Source: CAZUGA01 sp964619885
GTDB taxonomy: Bacteria; Pseudomonadota; Gammaproteobacteria; Methylococcales; UBA1147
Assembly (NCBI GenBank): GCA_964619885.1
Contig: CAZUGA010000036.1
Location: 1 to 49,253 of the forward strand
Length of the DNA: 49,253 nucleotides
Reading direction: 5' to 3'
In this document: positions 1 through 8,603 of the stretch, piece after piece
Numbering within the stretch: position 1 is the stretch's first letter
How the letters are laid out: the number at the start of each line of letters is the position of its first letter
Notes under the pieces: model-generated
What the model was told of the DNA's origin: nothing
What the model saw: the letters and a program-made list of their open reading frames with translations, nothing else
Database searches by the model: none
Program-made: the position numbers and the translations under genes

Positions 1-40
1 CGTCTTATTTTTATTTGCGCTCACTTGAAAGCCGAGTGTT

Positions 41-559
41 TTGCAAGAGGCTCAAATCAAAATATTTTTCAGTGTCGTAGCCGCCGCCTTGGTGGTTATT
101 TTTAGCGCTCAGAGCGCATTCGCCGGCGAAGACCCGGCCATTACCCGTACACGGGATCAAGTGCGCATGCTTGACGATTTGTACAAAACCGTCATTGTCT
201 TGGTCACCGAACACTACGTAACCGATCCGTCTGTTTTGTCCGCAGCCAGCGCGGGTAAAGCCCTTTTCGCTGCGATGAATGACAAAGGCTGGCACGAAGT
301 ACGCCTGGTTGGGTTGACCGACGTGATCACCAATCCACAAAACAAACCGCAAGATGCGTTCGAAGAAGCCGCCAAAGCGAGTCTGCTCGGCGGCAAGAGC
401 GTGCACGAAGAGGTTGTTGTAAAAGGAGATAAACGCTATCTGCGCATCGCAACCCCGATTCCCGTCGTTATGGAAAAATGTGTCATGTGCCACGCAAATT
501 TCAAAGATAACAAAGGAATCATTGGATCATTGGCCTACACAGTGCCGGTCATAGAATAA
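41..559 (+). CDS. Exported DUF3365-type c-haem protein
   Basis: Likely a periplasmic haem-binding sensor-like or electron-transfer protein of the DUF3365 (Tll0287-like) family. Residues 1-28 form a signal peptide with a hydrophobic core and an AFA cleavage site. A CxxCH haem c motif (CVMCH) sits at residues 147-151 near the C-terminus, the usual place in this family, and the 172-residue length fits a stand-alone domain. The start is taken as TTG at 41, because an in-frame stop lies at 26-28 and no ATG precedes the signal peptide. No strong ribosome-binding site is visible. The next gene starts 270 bases downstream after a perfect palindrome, so the gene looks monocistronic. Family placement is fairly secure; the ligand, the partner and any signalling role are unknown. 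Confidence 0.75.
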   Translation: MQEAQIKIFFSVVAAALVVIFSAQSAFAGEDPAITRTRDQVRMLDDLYKTVIVLVTEHYVTDPSVLSAASAGKALFAAMNDKGWHEVRLVGLTDVITNPQNKPQDAFEEAAKASLLGGKSVHEEVVVKGDKRYLRIATPIPVVMEKCVMCHANFKDNKGIIGSLAYTVPVIE

Positions 560-622
560 CCCACACCGATTGATACCGCGATTTAGACTTTAGGTTTACG
601 TATCAATTAATCTTTTAAATTA

Positions 623-648
623 ATGCCGTCCCCGGCCGGGGACGGCAT
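623..648. terminator. Perfect 26-base palindrome, likely terminator
   Basis: Each 13-base arm begins ATGCCGTCCCC, and the two arms are exact reverse complements meeting at a central CCGG. It lies 63 bases after the DUF3365 stop codon. There is no clear T-run on either side, so intrinsic termination is probable but not certain. A protein-binding or repeat-family role is possible. Confidence 0.45.
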
Positions 649-830
649 ACAACCCACACCAAGCACACCATTCGCCGCAACCCTTGAAAAACTGTGGGCT
701 GATATCCGCTAAATTCGGCGCAAACCAACAATGCACCCTCAAACAAAGATTGACACCCAATCAGTTCTGTACCAGCATCTAGCAGCTGGTTTCTATCATT
801 TTATGAGCTTTTTTCATAAGGAGTGTCGCT

Positions 831-1211
831 ATGAGCATCCTAAGACATGGCCTGACAATCGGAATCGAACGAGTTGGTAGCAATATATTTCTATCGATGA
901 AAGCCGTGGGCAAACTAACCCATGAAGATTATCAGACGATTACGCCGATGATCGATTCGGCCTTGGCCGAGGTTAAACAGCCAAAGGTCAAAGCCATTAT
1001 CGATGGTACAGAATTGGAAGGATGGGAAGTGAGAGCCGCGTGGGACGATTTCAAAATCGGACTAAAGCACGGCAACGAATTTGAGAAAATTGCTATTTAC
1101 GGCAACAAAAACTGGCAGGAAATCAGCGCAAAAGTAGGTTCGTGGTTTATCTCCGGGGAAGTAAAATATTTCGAAAATATTGATGATGCATTGAGCTGGT
1201 TGAATGAATAG
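831..1211 (+). CDS. SpoIIAA-like (STAS-fold) protein
   Basis: A 126-residue cytoplasmic protein resembling the SpoIIAA-like family (pfam11964), a STAS-related fold. Typical features are an N-terminal beta strand pair, the central stretch KVKAIIDGTELEGWEVRAAW, and the C-terminal YFENIDDALSWL helix. No enzymatic residues are expected, and members are usually annotated only by fold. AAGGAG lies just upstream of the ATG at 831 with good spacing, so the start is secure. It has no close co-directional neighbour and appears to be a single-gene unit. Biological role unknown; lipid binding or partner-switch regulation would be guesses. Confidence 0.7.
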   Translation: MSILRHGLTIGIERVGSNIFLSMKAVGKLTHEDYQTITPMIDSALAEVKQPKVKAIIDGTELEGWEVRAAWDDFKIGLKHGNEFEKIAIYGNKNWQEISAKVGSWFISGEVKYFENIDDALSWLNE

Positions 1212-1377
1212 GTTATTGGCAATCTTTTGCAGGGCAGACTCAATAAATTTTGACCATTGTAATGTCGGCTACAACGGTTAGGATTCTGCAATCGGTCTCT
1301 ATTCCCTGACAGGTAAACGCTGCACATCTGGATCTAACGTCTACCCCATAACACGCTAATCGAGATTTTTAACAAGT

Positions 1378-1722
1378 TTAGCGAAAGAACGAAGCGGACT
1401 TCGTTCCATCAGAATATTCAATCACTCTTACCGAAACTTTCTCACCGGGCGTTGGGTAGGGTTTCGGGATTGACGCGGTAAATGTCTTGCCATCCGCGAG
1501 TTCTAGTTTCGCGATGGCAAAACTAATCGCATTTTTGTTCCCGACTTTGTCCCGGTATTCCACTTCCTTATCGCTTATAGACAGGACTTTTGCCGATGTA
1601 ACATCTTCGGCAATGATATCCGGTTGCGAATCCATCCAGAATTTTGCCAACATCGTCCCAGTCAAAAGCAGAACCGCAAGAACGATTATGGTCAGTGGAT
1701 TTCTTGATCCGATATATACCAT
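1378..1722 (-). CDS. Hypothetical membrane-anchored small protein
   Basis: I do not recognise a named family. With the internal ATG at 1722 as start, the product is 114 residues: a short N-terminus, one hydrophobic helix (about residues 8-24, NPLTIIVLAVLLLTGTML), then a soluble beta-rich domain that would face the periplasm. The domain contains two charged strand-like segments and a PYPTPGEKVSV turn. The frame stays open upstream to 1788, but the extra 22 residues include no export signal and look like non-coding extension. The gene is single and opposite in direction to its left neighbour. Function is not assignable. Confidence 0.5.
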   Translation of the reverse strand: MVYIGSRNPLTIIVLAVLLLTGTMLAKFWMDSQPDIIAEDVTSAKVLSISDKEVEYRDKVGNKNAISFAIAKLELADGKTFTASIPKPYPTPGEKVSVRVIEYSDGTKSASFFR

Positions 1723-2244
1723 AGAAATAGCGCCTAACTTCGTGAATCCCAATATGCTTATGCAACGGTAAAAACAACTCTCGCTCAAAGTGTAGTTTAT
1801 GCACCATGATTGTTTATATTGGACGCACCGATGGTGATGCGCTTTGGTCCCAGGCTATTCAATAGCCCACCGATTGTTACCATTTTTTACAATTTAGACC
1901 CCCCAGCATCGCTGAACCCCCATTTTGCGCGGCTTTCATCGTATGGCACGGTAGTTGCTGATAGCCGTAAACGCTAAAACCTGCCGCAAGGAGTTCAATA
2001 CGATGATTGGCCTGCTCTACAAGATAGATCCTGCACGATATTTCTCGACGTTGTCGCGGACGATTATTAATTGGGTTCTTATCCGGTACAGCATAGACGC
2101 TCATCAAAAGACCGACGCCGGTTTCTCGTGTAATCCAAACAAAAACATTGAACCCCGCTTAAAAACAGGCCGATCCACGGGCGGACTTGCCAAATGTCAG
2201 GCCATCCTGATCCACAACCCACCTTTAACGCCAAAGGAGAATCT
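1723..2244. other. Intergenic stretch, no convincing gene
   Basis: About 520 bases. The only item of note is an 81-codon open frame from an ATG at 2003, preceded by AAGGAG at 1988-1993. It ends in an ATGA overlap with the acyltransferase remnant at 2245. Its composition does not look protein-like and it matches nothing I know, so it is not called as a gene. Confidence 0.4.
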
Positions 2245-2382
2245 ATGAATCGCTTATATTTTATGGATTCCATGCGCAGCGTGCTGATGTTGCTCGGCGT
2301 CATTCTTCATTCCGCGCAAGTATTCAATCCTGAAAAATCATGGGTCATTTACAGCGAATTTAGTCTTTGCACCAATTGGTAA
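2245..2382 (+). pseudogene. 5' stump of acyltransferase-3 / OpgC-like gene
   Basis: The 45-residue frame begins MNRLYFMDSMRSVLMLLGV and continues with ILHSAQVFNP. This is the characteristic first transmembrane segment of acyltransferase family 3, especially the OpgC/MdoC glucan succinyltransferase branch, where the H in the LHSA context is part of the conserved early motif. Intact members are about 350-400 residues with around ten membrane helices. Here the frame stops after the first helix, and no continuation is visible before the next gene on the opposite strand at 2446. AAAGGAGA lies at ideal spacing before the ATG, so the 5' end of a real gene is preserved. It is interpreted as a deletion remnant. 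Confidence 0.65.
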
Positions 2383-2445
2383 ATATCGATATCTAAACAA
2401 CCAGGCCCTAGCAGAGCCATCCATCAAACACCGGTACACTGTTGG

Positions 2446-2853
2446 CTATAATTCTTCAACGTCATCCACATCAACCTGACCGGTAATGTTGCGCCGTATG
2501 TGTGACCAAGACGTCCCGATGGCCAGCAATGCCGCCAGACTGATCAGCGCCAGCCAAACGATGATGGAATCGGATTGCTTTTCGAATAAGCCGAATGAAT
2601 CCAGCAGCCAAACGAAGGTGCCGATCAACGCGGACGCCAGCAGCAAACCCAGCGCGCCAAGCGATCGAAATGTCGCCCGGATGAGTATTGTCCAGCCGAT
2701 CAATAACACAACCCCGACAAACGCGTGTTGCGCCTGAATCCCCGGCCCGTTTAGCGCATCACCCAGCCAGCTGACATAAGAATGGCCGGTCGGGTTGTAG
2801 GTGAGCAGAATGACCAGTAATGCGCCTATAAAACGGATTAATATTTGTATCAT
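2446..2853 (-). CDS. DUF6524-type four-helix membrane protein
   Basis: A 135-residue inner-membrane protein with four predicted helices (about residues 4-19, 42-61, 66-87 and 97-115) and a short acidic C-terminal tail ending in VDDVEEL. The N-terminal pattern LLVILLTYNPTGHSYVSWL matches the small bacterial family DUF6524, of unknown function. The start ATG at 2853 directly precedes the first helix. It is transcribed alone; the GH114 gene on the same strand ends 183 bases upstream of its start. The family name is given from recalled sequence pattern, and no activity can be proposed. Confidence 0.65.
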   Translation of the reverse strand: MIQILIRFIGALLVILLTYNPTGHSYVSWLGDALNGPGIQAQHAFVGVVLLIGWTILIRATFRSLGALGLLLASALIGTFVWLLDSFGLFEKQSDSIIVWLALISLAALLAIGTSWSHIRRNITGQVDVDDVEEL

Positions 2854-3035
2854 ACAAACTCCCTGGTTGAAGGCTTTGCAGCGGCATTCGGTTTAATCGC
2901 AATCGGGTTGTTGCTCTGAAGGAAACCTTGCAGCATAACACCCGCAGGGTCTTATTAAAGCAAACCCGGGTTGTTAAGTACAAATCCGCGCGTTGACGCG
3001 GCCGTACCGACGCTTAGCGTTGAGATTTATCCGAT

Positions 3036-3848
3036 TCAACGGCAAGACCTGCGTTTTGCGGTCAAATCCATGTCTTTGAGTAGCCAGTCCAGATTCATTG
3101 CATTCGCGCGCGGGCAAAATTCCGCTGGGTCGCCCTGATATTCGACGCCAAATACGGCTTTTCCGGCACGGATGAATGGCAGCATGGATTCACATTCGTC
3201 GTATTCGAAGCATTGCTCGTTCAGCGCCCAATCAAAGTCGGCGACCAGGTCCCTGATCTGGGCCAGATCGTTCTTCAAACCAATCGACAGACCGCGCGCG
3301 TGGGCTCGCTTGGCTAACCATTTATTGAATTTGAGTTGGTCTTTGTAGCTCAGCGGAAATCCTGAATCGTTGTCGTAACCGTCGACGTTATCCGGCTCTA
3401 CCCCATCACAGCCTTTTTTGACGGCGAGCGCCAGTCTGGCGTTGAGGACCGGCGCCAGAGCTTCGATCTGACGGATATCCAGCCATTTTTCGTCCGGCCA
3501 ATCCTGCATCGCCTTACCTCTCACCGATTTTGGGAACTGGCCGCGGTCATCGCGCCAGTTCTCCCAGGTACCGGCGCTGAAATAACAGATGACCACAACG
3601 CCTTTACTATGAAGCTTATCGATTGTCGTGGCCGGGGTTTCGTACAGATCGATATCGTACATTTGTGCGTCGACCGACGTATCGACATAACCGCTCAGCT
3701 GCCATTGCCAACTGGTTCCAGGGGACGGGAATGGATTTACCTTGCCTTGGGTACTATTCTGGTCCGCTTGAGCCGCGGAAATACAATTAAGCCCGGGGTT
3801 GAGTAAGCTACAAACCCACAGTGCCAAAAATATAGCCGAAGTTTTCAT
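3036..3848 (-). CDS. Secreted GH114 (endo-alpha-1,4-polygalactosaminidase-like) hydrolase
   Basis: A stand-alone glycoside hydrolase of the GH114 type, the fold that forms the N-terminal hydrolase domain of PelA and cleaves alpha-1,4-linked galactosamine polymers. A signal peptide covers roughly residues 1-28. The (beta/alpha)8 motifs follow in order: GTSWQWQLSG near 44, VVVICYFSAGTWENW near 85, and GCDGVEPDNVDGYDND near 146. The conserved acidic residues expected in the active site lie in this last segment and in the following SIGLKND and NEQCFEY strands. GAGGAG precedes the ATG at 3848. It follows pelG by 32 bases on the same strand, so the two are probably co-transcribed. The adjacent PelA-like protein lacks this domain, so the gene likely supplies the missing hydrolase. 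Activity on Pel-type polymer is inferred. Confidence 0.85.
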   Translation of the reverse strand: MKTSAIFLALWVCSLLNPGLNCISAAQADQNSTQGKVNPFPSPGTSWQWQLSGYVDTSVDAQMYDIDLYETPATTIDKLHSKGVVVICYFSAGTWENWRDDRGQFPKSVRGKAMQDWPDEKWLDIRQIEALAPVLNARLALAVKKGCDGVEPDNVDGYDNDSGFPLSYKDQLKFNKWLAKRAHARGLSIGLKNDLAQIRDLVADFDWALNEQCFEYDECESMLPFIRAGKAVFGVEYQGDPAEFCPRANAMNLDWLLKDMDLTAKRRSCR

Positions 3849-3880
3849 GGAATATGCTCCTCTCAGGAACCGGGACGGGC

Positions 3881-5341
3881 TTAGTCCGATGAAATCAGGT
3901 GCTGTCCGTCCTTGATATAATAACGGCCATAGGTTCCGGATTCCGGCAGATAAACTTCATCGATCTGGGTTTCGGCCATCGGATGGCGGGTAAACGAAAG
4001 ATAATTGATATTGGCCAGCGATGCTTTGAGCTGAAACAGCGCAAAAATAAACACCGATATCGCGGCCAAGCCGTAGCCAAAACCCATAAATACCTGCGGT
4101 AGTTGCAAAAATATTAGGGTGCCCACCAAATTCAATGCAAAAAAAGCGGCGTATATCTTGGCCGTTACCTGGCGCAGATCGAAATACAATAAGATCACAC
4201 AAACAATCAGAAACAGCATATGGAAAAACGCACCGATCAAGATCACGATAAACAGCTCGGTCAAACTGGGATCAATTTTGAAGAAGCTCAACAACTGGGA
4301 TGAGAACAAAATAGCCAACAAAATGATCAGACCTTGAATCCTGACAATATTGGTCAACTGTTCCTTGATACAAATGACGATTTCATCGCGTAACTTGCGA
4401 AGGTCGTCCAACGTGGCTTTGTTGGTCATCGCTTTGTTGTACGCGTAATAACGTTTGTAGAACGAGGTTTCCATCGCGATAAAAAAAATGGCCATGATCG
4501 GCGTCGTGCAAAGGTAAGCCAGATAAAAGATATCGTTATAACTACCGTGAAAATACAGCAAAGGGCTATATTCTTCACCGGTCGGGCCGTACCAGTAAAT
4601 GAATTTATCCACCCACATTCCGCCGTACAAGCAAAACCCGCTAACCAGCAGAATGTGGCAATCCTTGAAATTCTTGAAATAGCCGAAATCGACGCGGTCC
4701 GGAAATCCGAATATTTTTAGCGATTGAATGACCAGCACAATCGCGATGTAGGCCTGACCCATAAAAAAACCCAGAAAAAAACCGGCAAAATGCAGGCTGT
4801 ATCCCAAACCAGTCCCCAGCGCGACCCCGACGATTGACCCGATCACATAGTGTTTGATGAAGCCCATAAACTCTTCGCTGGCGCTGATGTAGTTCATCAG
4901 TACCCAGGTGATGGTCATCGTTAAAAACAGGCTGAATACAATTATTTTGATGTTGAAAGCGATTTCCAGAAAGAAGACGAAGGGCGTAATCAGCAAGCTG
5001 GTGACCATCAATGCAAAAAAAAGATTGCTGATGATAACGACCGGTAACTCGGCACGTTCTTTGGAGTACATCTTGTCGGCAAAAATCCGCGTGAAGAACA
5101 ATTGCACGGTACCGGTGATGATGATCGTAAACGAAAAAATGTGTACCAACAGAATATTAAATAGCGTGTTGTCCGCGGTACTGAGCAGAAACGACGATAG
5201 CACCGACAGAGACGCCAGCGAAATCACCATGATCAACCAGGGTCCGGAGGTAATCACCAACGAGTAGAAAAAGCCCTGGAAAAGAGACAGGTACATATCC
5301 TCGACCAAGAGTTTCTGCAGCTTAAATCCAATACCTGCCAT
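3881..5341 (-). CDS. pelG: PelG-like polysaccharide transporter
   Basis: An inner-membrane transporter of the PelG family (MOP/flippase superfamily) that, in characterised Pel systems, moves the nascent cationic polysaccharide across the inner membrane with PelD, PelE and PelF. The N-terminus MAGIGFKLQKLL is the PelG hallmark. The chain has about twelve hydrophobic segments and a soluble C-terminal tail. At 486 residues it is slightly longer than typical PelG (about 456). It starts 304 bases from the divergent PelA-like gene and is followed closely by the GH114 gene. No pelF, pelD or pelE is seen beside it, which is unusual because PelG works in a complex with them. Family identity is strong; participation in classical Pel synthesis is open. 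Confidence 0.85.
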   Translation of the reverse strand: MAGIGFKLQKLLVEDMYLSLFQGFFYSLVITSGPWLIMVISLASLSVLSSFLLSTADNTLFNILLVHIFSFTIIITGTVQLFFTRIFADKMYSKERAELPVVIISNLFFALMVTSLLITPFVFFLEIAFNIKIIVFSLFLTMTITWVLMNYISASEEFMGFIKHYVIGSIVGVALGTGLGYSLHFAGFFLGFFMGQAYIAIVLVIQSLKIFGFPDRVDFGYFKNFKDCHILLVSGFCLYGGMWVDKFIYWYGPTGEEYSPLLYFHGSYNDIFYLAYLCTTPIMAIFFIAMETSFYKRYYAYNKAMTNKATLDDLRKLRDEIVICIKEQLTNIVRIQGLIILLAILFSSQLLSFFKIDPSLTELFIVILIGAFFHMLFLIVCVILLYFDLRQVTAKIYAAFFALNLVGTLIFLQLPQVFMGFGYGLAAISVFIFALFQLKASLANINYLSFTRHPMAETQIDEVYLPESGTYGRYYIKDGQHLISSD

Positions 5342-5645
5342 ATTGTTGTGATTACCGGATGGAACCTTAGTGAATTATTTTACGATCGCGTTTGTAACAG
5401 ACCCTTCAGACCACGGCTAAATTACAGCAAAATTGTGTAAATTTGAAATCATTTACAGACCAACCGGCATATAGACCCAATAAAACCTGAGTAAATTTGG
5501 TTTACGACAAACGCAAATTATCGCTATACTGGTAAATGATCAATAACAAAAACGAATATTTGAAATAGCTGTTATCCGGAAGATTCAGCATTTTATAAAA
5601 TCACAAAAATTCTGATACGGGTTCAATCCGGGGGGAGTTTGGTTT
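5342..5645. other. Divergent promoter region of the Pel-like locus
   Basis: A 304-base AT-rich gap between pelG (leftward) and the PelA-like gene (rightward). It must hold both promoters. Apart from the candidate promoter at 5502-5530 and the strong GGGGGAG ribosome-binding site just before 5646, I see no operator or riboswitch-like structure. Confidence 0.5.
5502..5530 (+). promoter_or_regulatory. Candidate sigma70 promoter for the PelA-like operon
   Basis: TTACGA at 5502-5507 and TATACT at 5525-5530 are separated by 17 bases. The -10 box matches consensus at five of six positions and the -35 box at three of six. It is oriented toward the PelA-like gene, about 115 bases upstream of its start, leaving a leader of roughly 110 bases. 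Confidence 0.4.
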
Positions 5646-8603
5646 ATGCGCCAAAGATCGTTCGTAGCGTTCTTGCTGTTGTTGTCGATGCTGCTGTTGA
5701 CGGTAGTTCCCCTGGTCGCTTCTGCGGCCGAAAACCCCGGTAAAATCCTAGTCCTGTATAAAGAGCGCGATCCTGACCACAAAGGCATCGTTCAGCTGCT
5801 CACCGGATTTCTTGGCGAAGCCGGCTATAGTTTCGAAAGCCGCGATGTAGAAAAATTATTAACCGAAAAGCCGGATATGAGCGCCTACTCCGGGATCATG
5901 ACCTGCTATCAGACCTCGCAGATGGTCGGCGGCGACATTTATCCCGAGTGGTTGGTCGAACAAATGGAGGCGGGACGCCGTATACTGATTATCGGCAGTT
6001 ATGGCGCTTATCAGGGACTGATCAAAAAGCCCGACGGTTCGTTTATCGAATGGAACGAATCAACCCAAACCATCAATACCTTTTTTCATCCCTTTGGTTT
6101 GGAGTTCTATTTCGCTTTTACCGGCGACAATAGCAAATTGAAACTGGTTTCGGCGGACAAAGCCTACGGTCAGTTTCAAACCCCGATTTCCCAACCACAG
6201 TTGAATTACTACCAGCTGTACAAGAGCGTCAACCCGGAAAATCGAATCTTTTTCGAGATGGAACGCTCCGATATGCTGGATTCGCGCAGCGCGCTGAATG
6301 TTATCACGCCGTTTGGCGGTATGATTATCGAGGGCTACTCGTATTTCTGGGATCCAGGCCAGGCGAGGAATTTTTTCCGGGTGGATTTCCCATCATTTAT
6401 GCGCGAAGTTTTCTCGGCCAAATCGCCGCCGGTACCCACCTTCGCGATCAAATCACACGCTGAGCTGGTCAAGGAATATCCACTACCCGAACGGGCACCA
6501 CCGGCAGAACAATTGGATCTGCAACCCAACGAAATGTCACGCCGGGTTGTCGTGGTGTACAAAAAAAGCGAAGCACCTACGCTTGAAGACTTACCGTTTT
6601 TTAACCGCGGTGCGGTCATTCTTGAGTACTTGGGGCTGATACCCGATTATCGCGCGGTCGAAGACGGACTGCTCAGCGATAGTGAAATGGACAATTACAT
6701 GGGCGTGGTAACCTGGCATACCAAACGCCACATGAAAAACGCCGAAGACTATGGCGATTGGCTGTTGCGGCAAATCGAGAACGGCAAGCGCGTTGCGATC
6801 ATGCAAGAATACGGCGCAACCTATGATCTCGAGACCCAGGAGCCAACCGACAACCAAGCCGATGTAATGGCCGCGTTGGGGATTAAATATACCGTCCAGG
6901 GCGAACGCCGCGAAGAATACCAACCCGAAGTTCGCATCGTCGATGAAAACATGCTCGGCTTTGAACGCGACTTTTCGCCGTTGTCGGTGACCTACGATCA
7001 TACCTATACATCGGTCGACCCGGCCAACAAAGTGTTTTTTTCCTTTTCCGATAAGGATTACGGTAACGTCGACCTGGGCGTAATTTCACCCAAAGGCGGT
7101 ATCAGTCTGGAACAAACGCCATTTTATTTTCCGCCGCACGATGCCGAGCGCATCGCGTTGGTTCGCCGCGCCTTGAAAGGCGAAGTCGCTCCGGAAATCG
7201 CCGAACAACCGACATTGGGTGCTTGGTATCTGGATCCATACAAGTTTTTATCCGAATCTTTGGGGTTGGATGAGTTCCCCGCGCCGGATATCACCACGCT
7301 GAACGGTTCACGAATTTTCTACGCGCACATCGATGGCGATGCATTGGAGTCAGTGTCACTGATCGACGGCGCGCATTTTGCCGGTTTTTTTATCAACGAA
7401 GAAATTCTAAAAAAGTACCTGGATATTCCGACTTCGGTTTCGGTCATTACCAAATTTATAGAACGGATCGGCAATAAATATCATCACCCGGCAGTAGAAC
7501 TGGCACGCGATATTTTTGCACTACCCAACGTCGATGTCGCTGTGCACGCGGCAACCCACCCATTTGACTGGGTCGGCGGAGATCCTTACATCGTCAATCC
7601 GGATTCCTATCCTTACGAAATTGGCTATAAGCCGCATGATTTGCTGGAGGAAATTTGGGGCGCCAAACTATTCGCCGATCATAACCTGACACCGCCGGAT
7701 AAAAAGACCACGACATTGTTTTGGTCTGGCGCGACCAACCCCGATGAAAAGGCGCTGGAGATTGTCTGGCGGTCCGGGATGCACAATCTGAACGGGGGTG
7801 ACCCGCGATTTGACGACGAATACCCGTCATTGGCCGGACTGACACCTTATTCCCTGCCCTATCCGCCTTATCGCCAATACTTGACCTCGGCGCAAAACGA
7901 CTACATCTACACGCTGTTTTTGACCGGCGATTGGGGCGGTCAGAAGAAATTGTTGCAGCATTTTGACCGGACGGACAAACCATACCGGGTTTACCCGATG
8001 AACCTGTATTACCATTTTTACAGCGGTATTAAAAATGAGAGTATGGATGCATTGCGTTACATCTACGACTACATCCGTTCCATCGATGCGGCATCGATTT
8101 TTGCGACCCAGTACACCGAAATTGTCGAAGACTATTACCACACGCATGTCGGCTTTGACGGGCAAGCTTACTGGGTTGAAAACAATGGTTTTCTCAGAAC
8201 CATCCGTTTCAACGACACGGTCCACGTGGATATGCAATCCTCCGAGGGCGTTGTCGGTTATTCTCACAATGAGAAGCAAACCTATATTCATCTGGATGGG
8301 CGAAAACGACGAAAGATCGTACTCGCCGCTGGGCCGCCCAATACGCCGTACATCATTCAAGCGACGCAATTTATCGATGAGTTGAACAGCGGCAACAACG
8401 AAGTCAAATTCGTTTATCGGGGTTTCGGTAATACAGTATTGAAAATTGGTGGTTTGAAGCCGGCAACCGAATACCAGCTGGTTTTGGCCGCCGAAGGCAG
8501 AGATACCATCGCAGCGGCGGGAACCACCAACGCGGACGGTGTATTCGAATACAGGACCCAACTCGAGGCGCCTCAGACTATTTACGCGGGGACCTTAAGA
8601 TGA
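5646..8603 (+). CDS. PelA-like periplasmic polysaccharide deacetylase without hydrolase domain
   Basis: A 985-residue exported protein. The signal peptide is residues 1-27. Two tandem Rossmann-like domains follow: about 32-130 (KILVLYKE ... RRILIIGSYGAYQG) and about 298-400 (RRVVVVYKK ... KRVAIMQEYGA). The second repeats the first. A CE4-like deacetylase follows, with DGD at 563-565 and HAATH at 634-638. The spacing between these metal/base residues is almost the same as in Pseudomonas PelA (D528/D530, H600, H604). A beta-rich C-terminal domain ends the chain. Pseudomonas PelA instead begins with a GH114 hydrolase, which here is the separate gene at 3036-3848. GGGGGAG precedes the ATG. The stop overlaps the next start by four bases (ATGA), implying translational coupling. 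The substrate is presumably an N-acetylated hexosamine polymer (inference). Confidence 0.82.
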   Translation: MRQRSFVAFLLLLSMLLLTVVPLVASAAENPGKILVLYKERDPDHKGIVQLLTGFLGEAGYSFESRDVEKLLTEKPDMSAYSGIMTCYQTSQMVGGDIYPEWLVEQMEAGRRILIIGSYGAYQGLIKKPDGSFIEWNESTQTINTFFHPFGLEFYFAFTGDNSKLKLVSADKAYGQFQTPISQPQLNYYQLYKSVNPENRIFFEMERSDMLDSRSALNVITPFGGMIIEGYSYFWDPGQARNFFRVDFPSFMREVFSAKSPPVPTFAIKSHAELVKEYPLPERAPPAEQLDLQPNEMSRRVVVVYKKSEAPTLEDLPFFNRGAVILEYLGLIPDYRAVEDGLLSDSEMDNYMGVVTWHTKRHMKNAEDYGDWLLRQIENGKRVAIMQEYGATYDLETQEPTDNQADVMAALGIKYTVQGERREEYQPEVRIVDENMLGFERDFSPLSVTYDHTYTSVDPANKVFFSFSDKDYGNVDLGVISPKGGISLEQTPFYFPPHDAERIALVRRALKGEVAPEIAEQPTLGAWYLDPYKFLSESLGLDEFPAPDITTLNGSRIFYAHIDGDALESVSLIDGAHFAGFFINEEILKKYLDIPTSVSVITKFIERIGNKYHHPAVELARDIFALPNVDVAVHAATHPFDWVGGDPYIVNPDSYPYEIGYKPHDLLEEIWGAKLFADHNLTPPDKKTTTLFWSGATNPDEKALEIVWRSGMHNLNGGDPRFDDEYPSLAGLTPYSLPYPPYRQYLTSAQNDYIYTLFLTGDWGGQKKLLQHFDRTDKPYRVYPMNLYYHFYSGIKNESMDALRYIYDYIRSIDAASIFATQYTEIVEDYYHTHVGFDGQAYWVENNGFLRTIRFNDTVHVDMQSSEGVVGYSHNEKQTYIHLDGRKRRKIVLAAGPPNTPYIIQATQFIDELNSGNNEVKFVYRGFGNTVLKIGGLKPATEYQLVLAAEGRDTIAAAGTTNADGVFEYRTQLEAPQTIYAGTLR

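Noticed and set aside
2003..2248. 81-codon frame with AAGGAG upstream, overlapping the acyltransferase stump
   Set aside because: The composition is unlike protein, with no membrane segment or family resemblance; the ribosome-binding-like motif alone is not enough.
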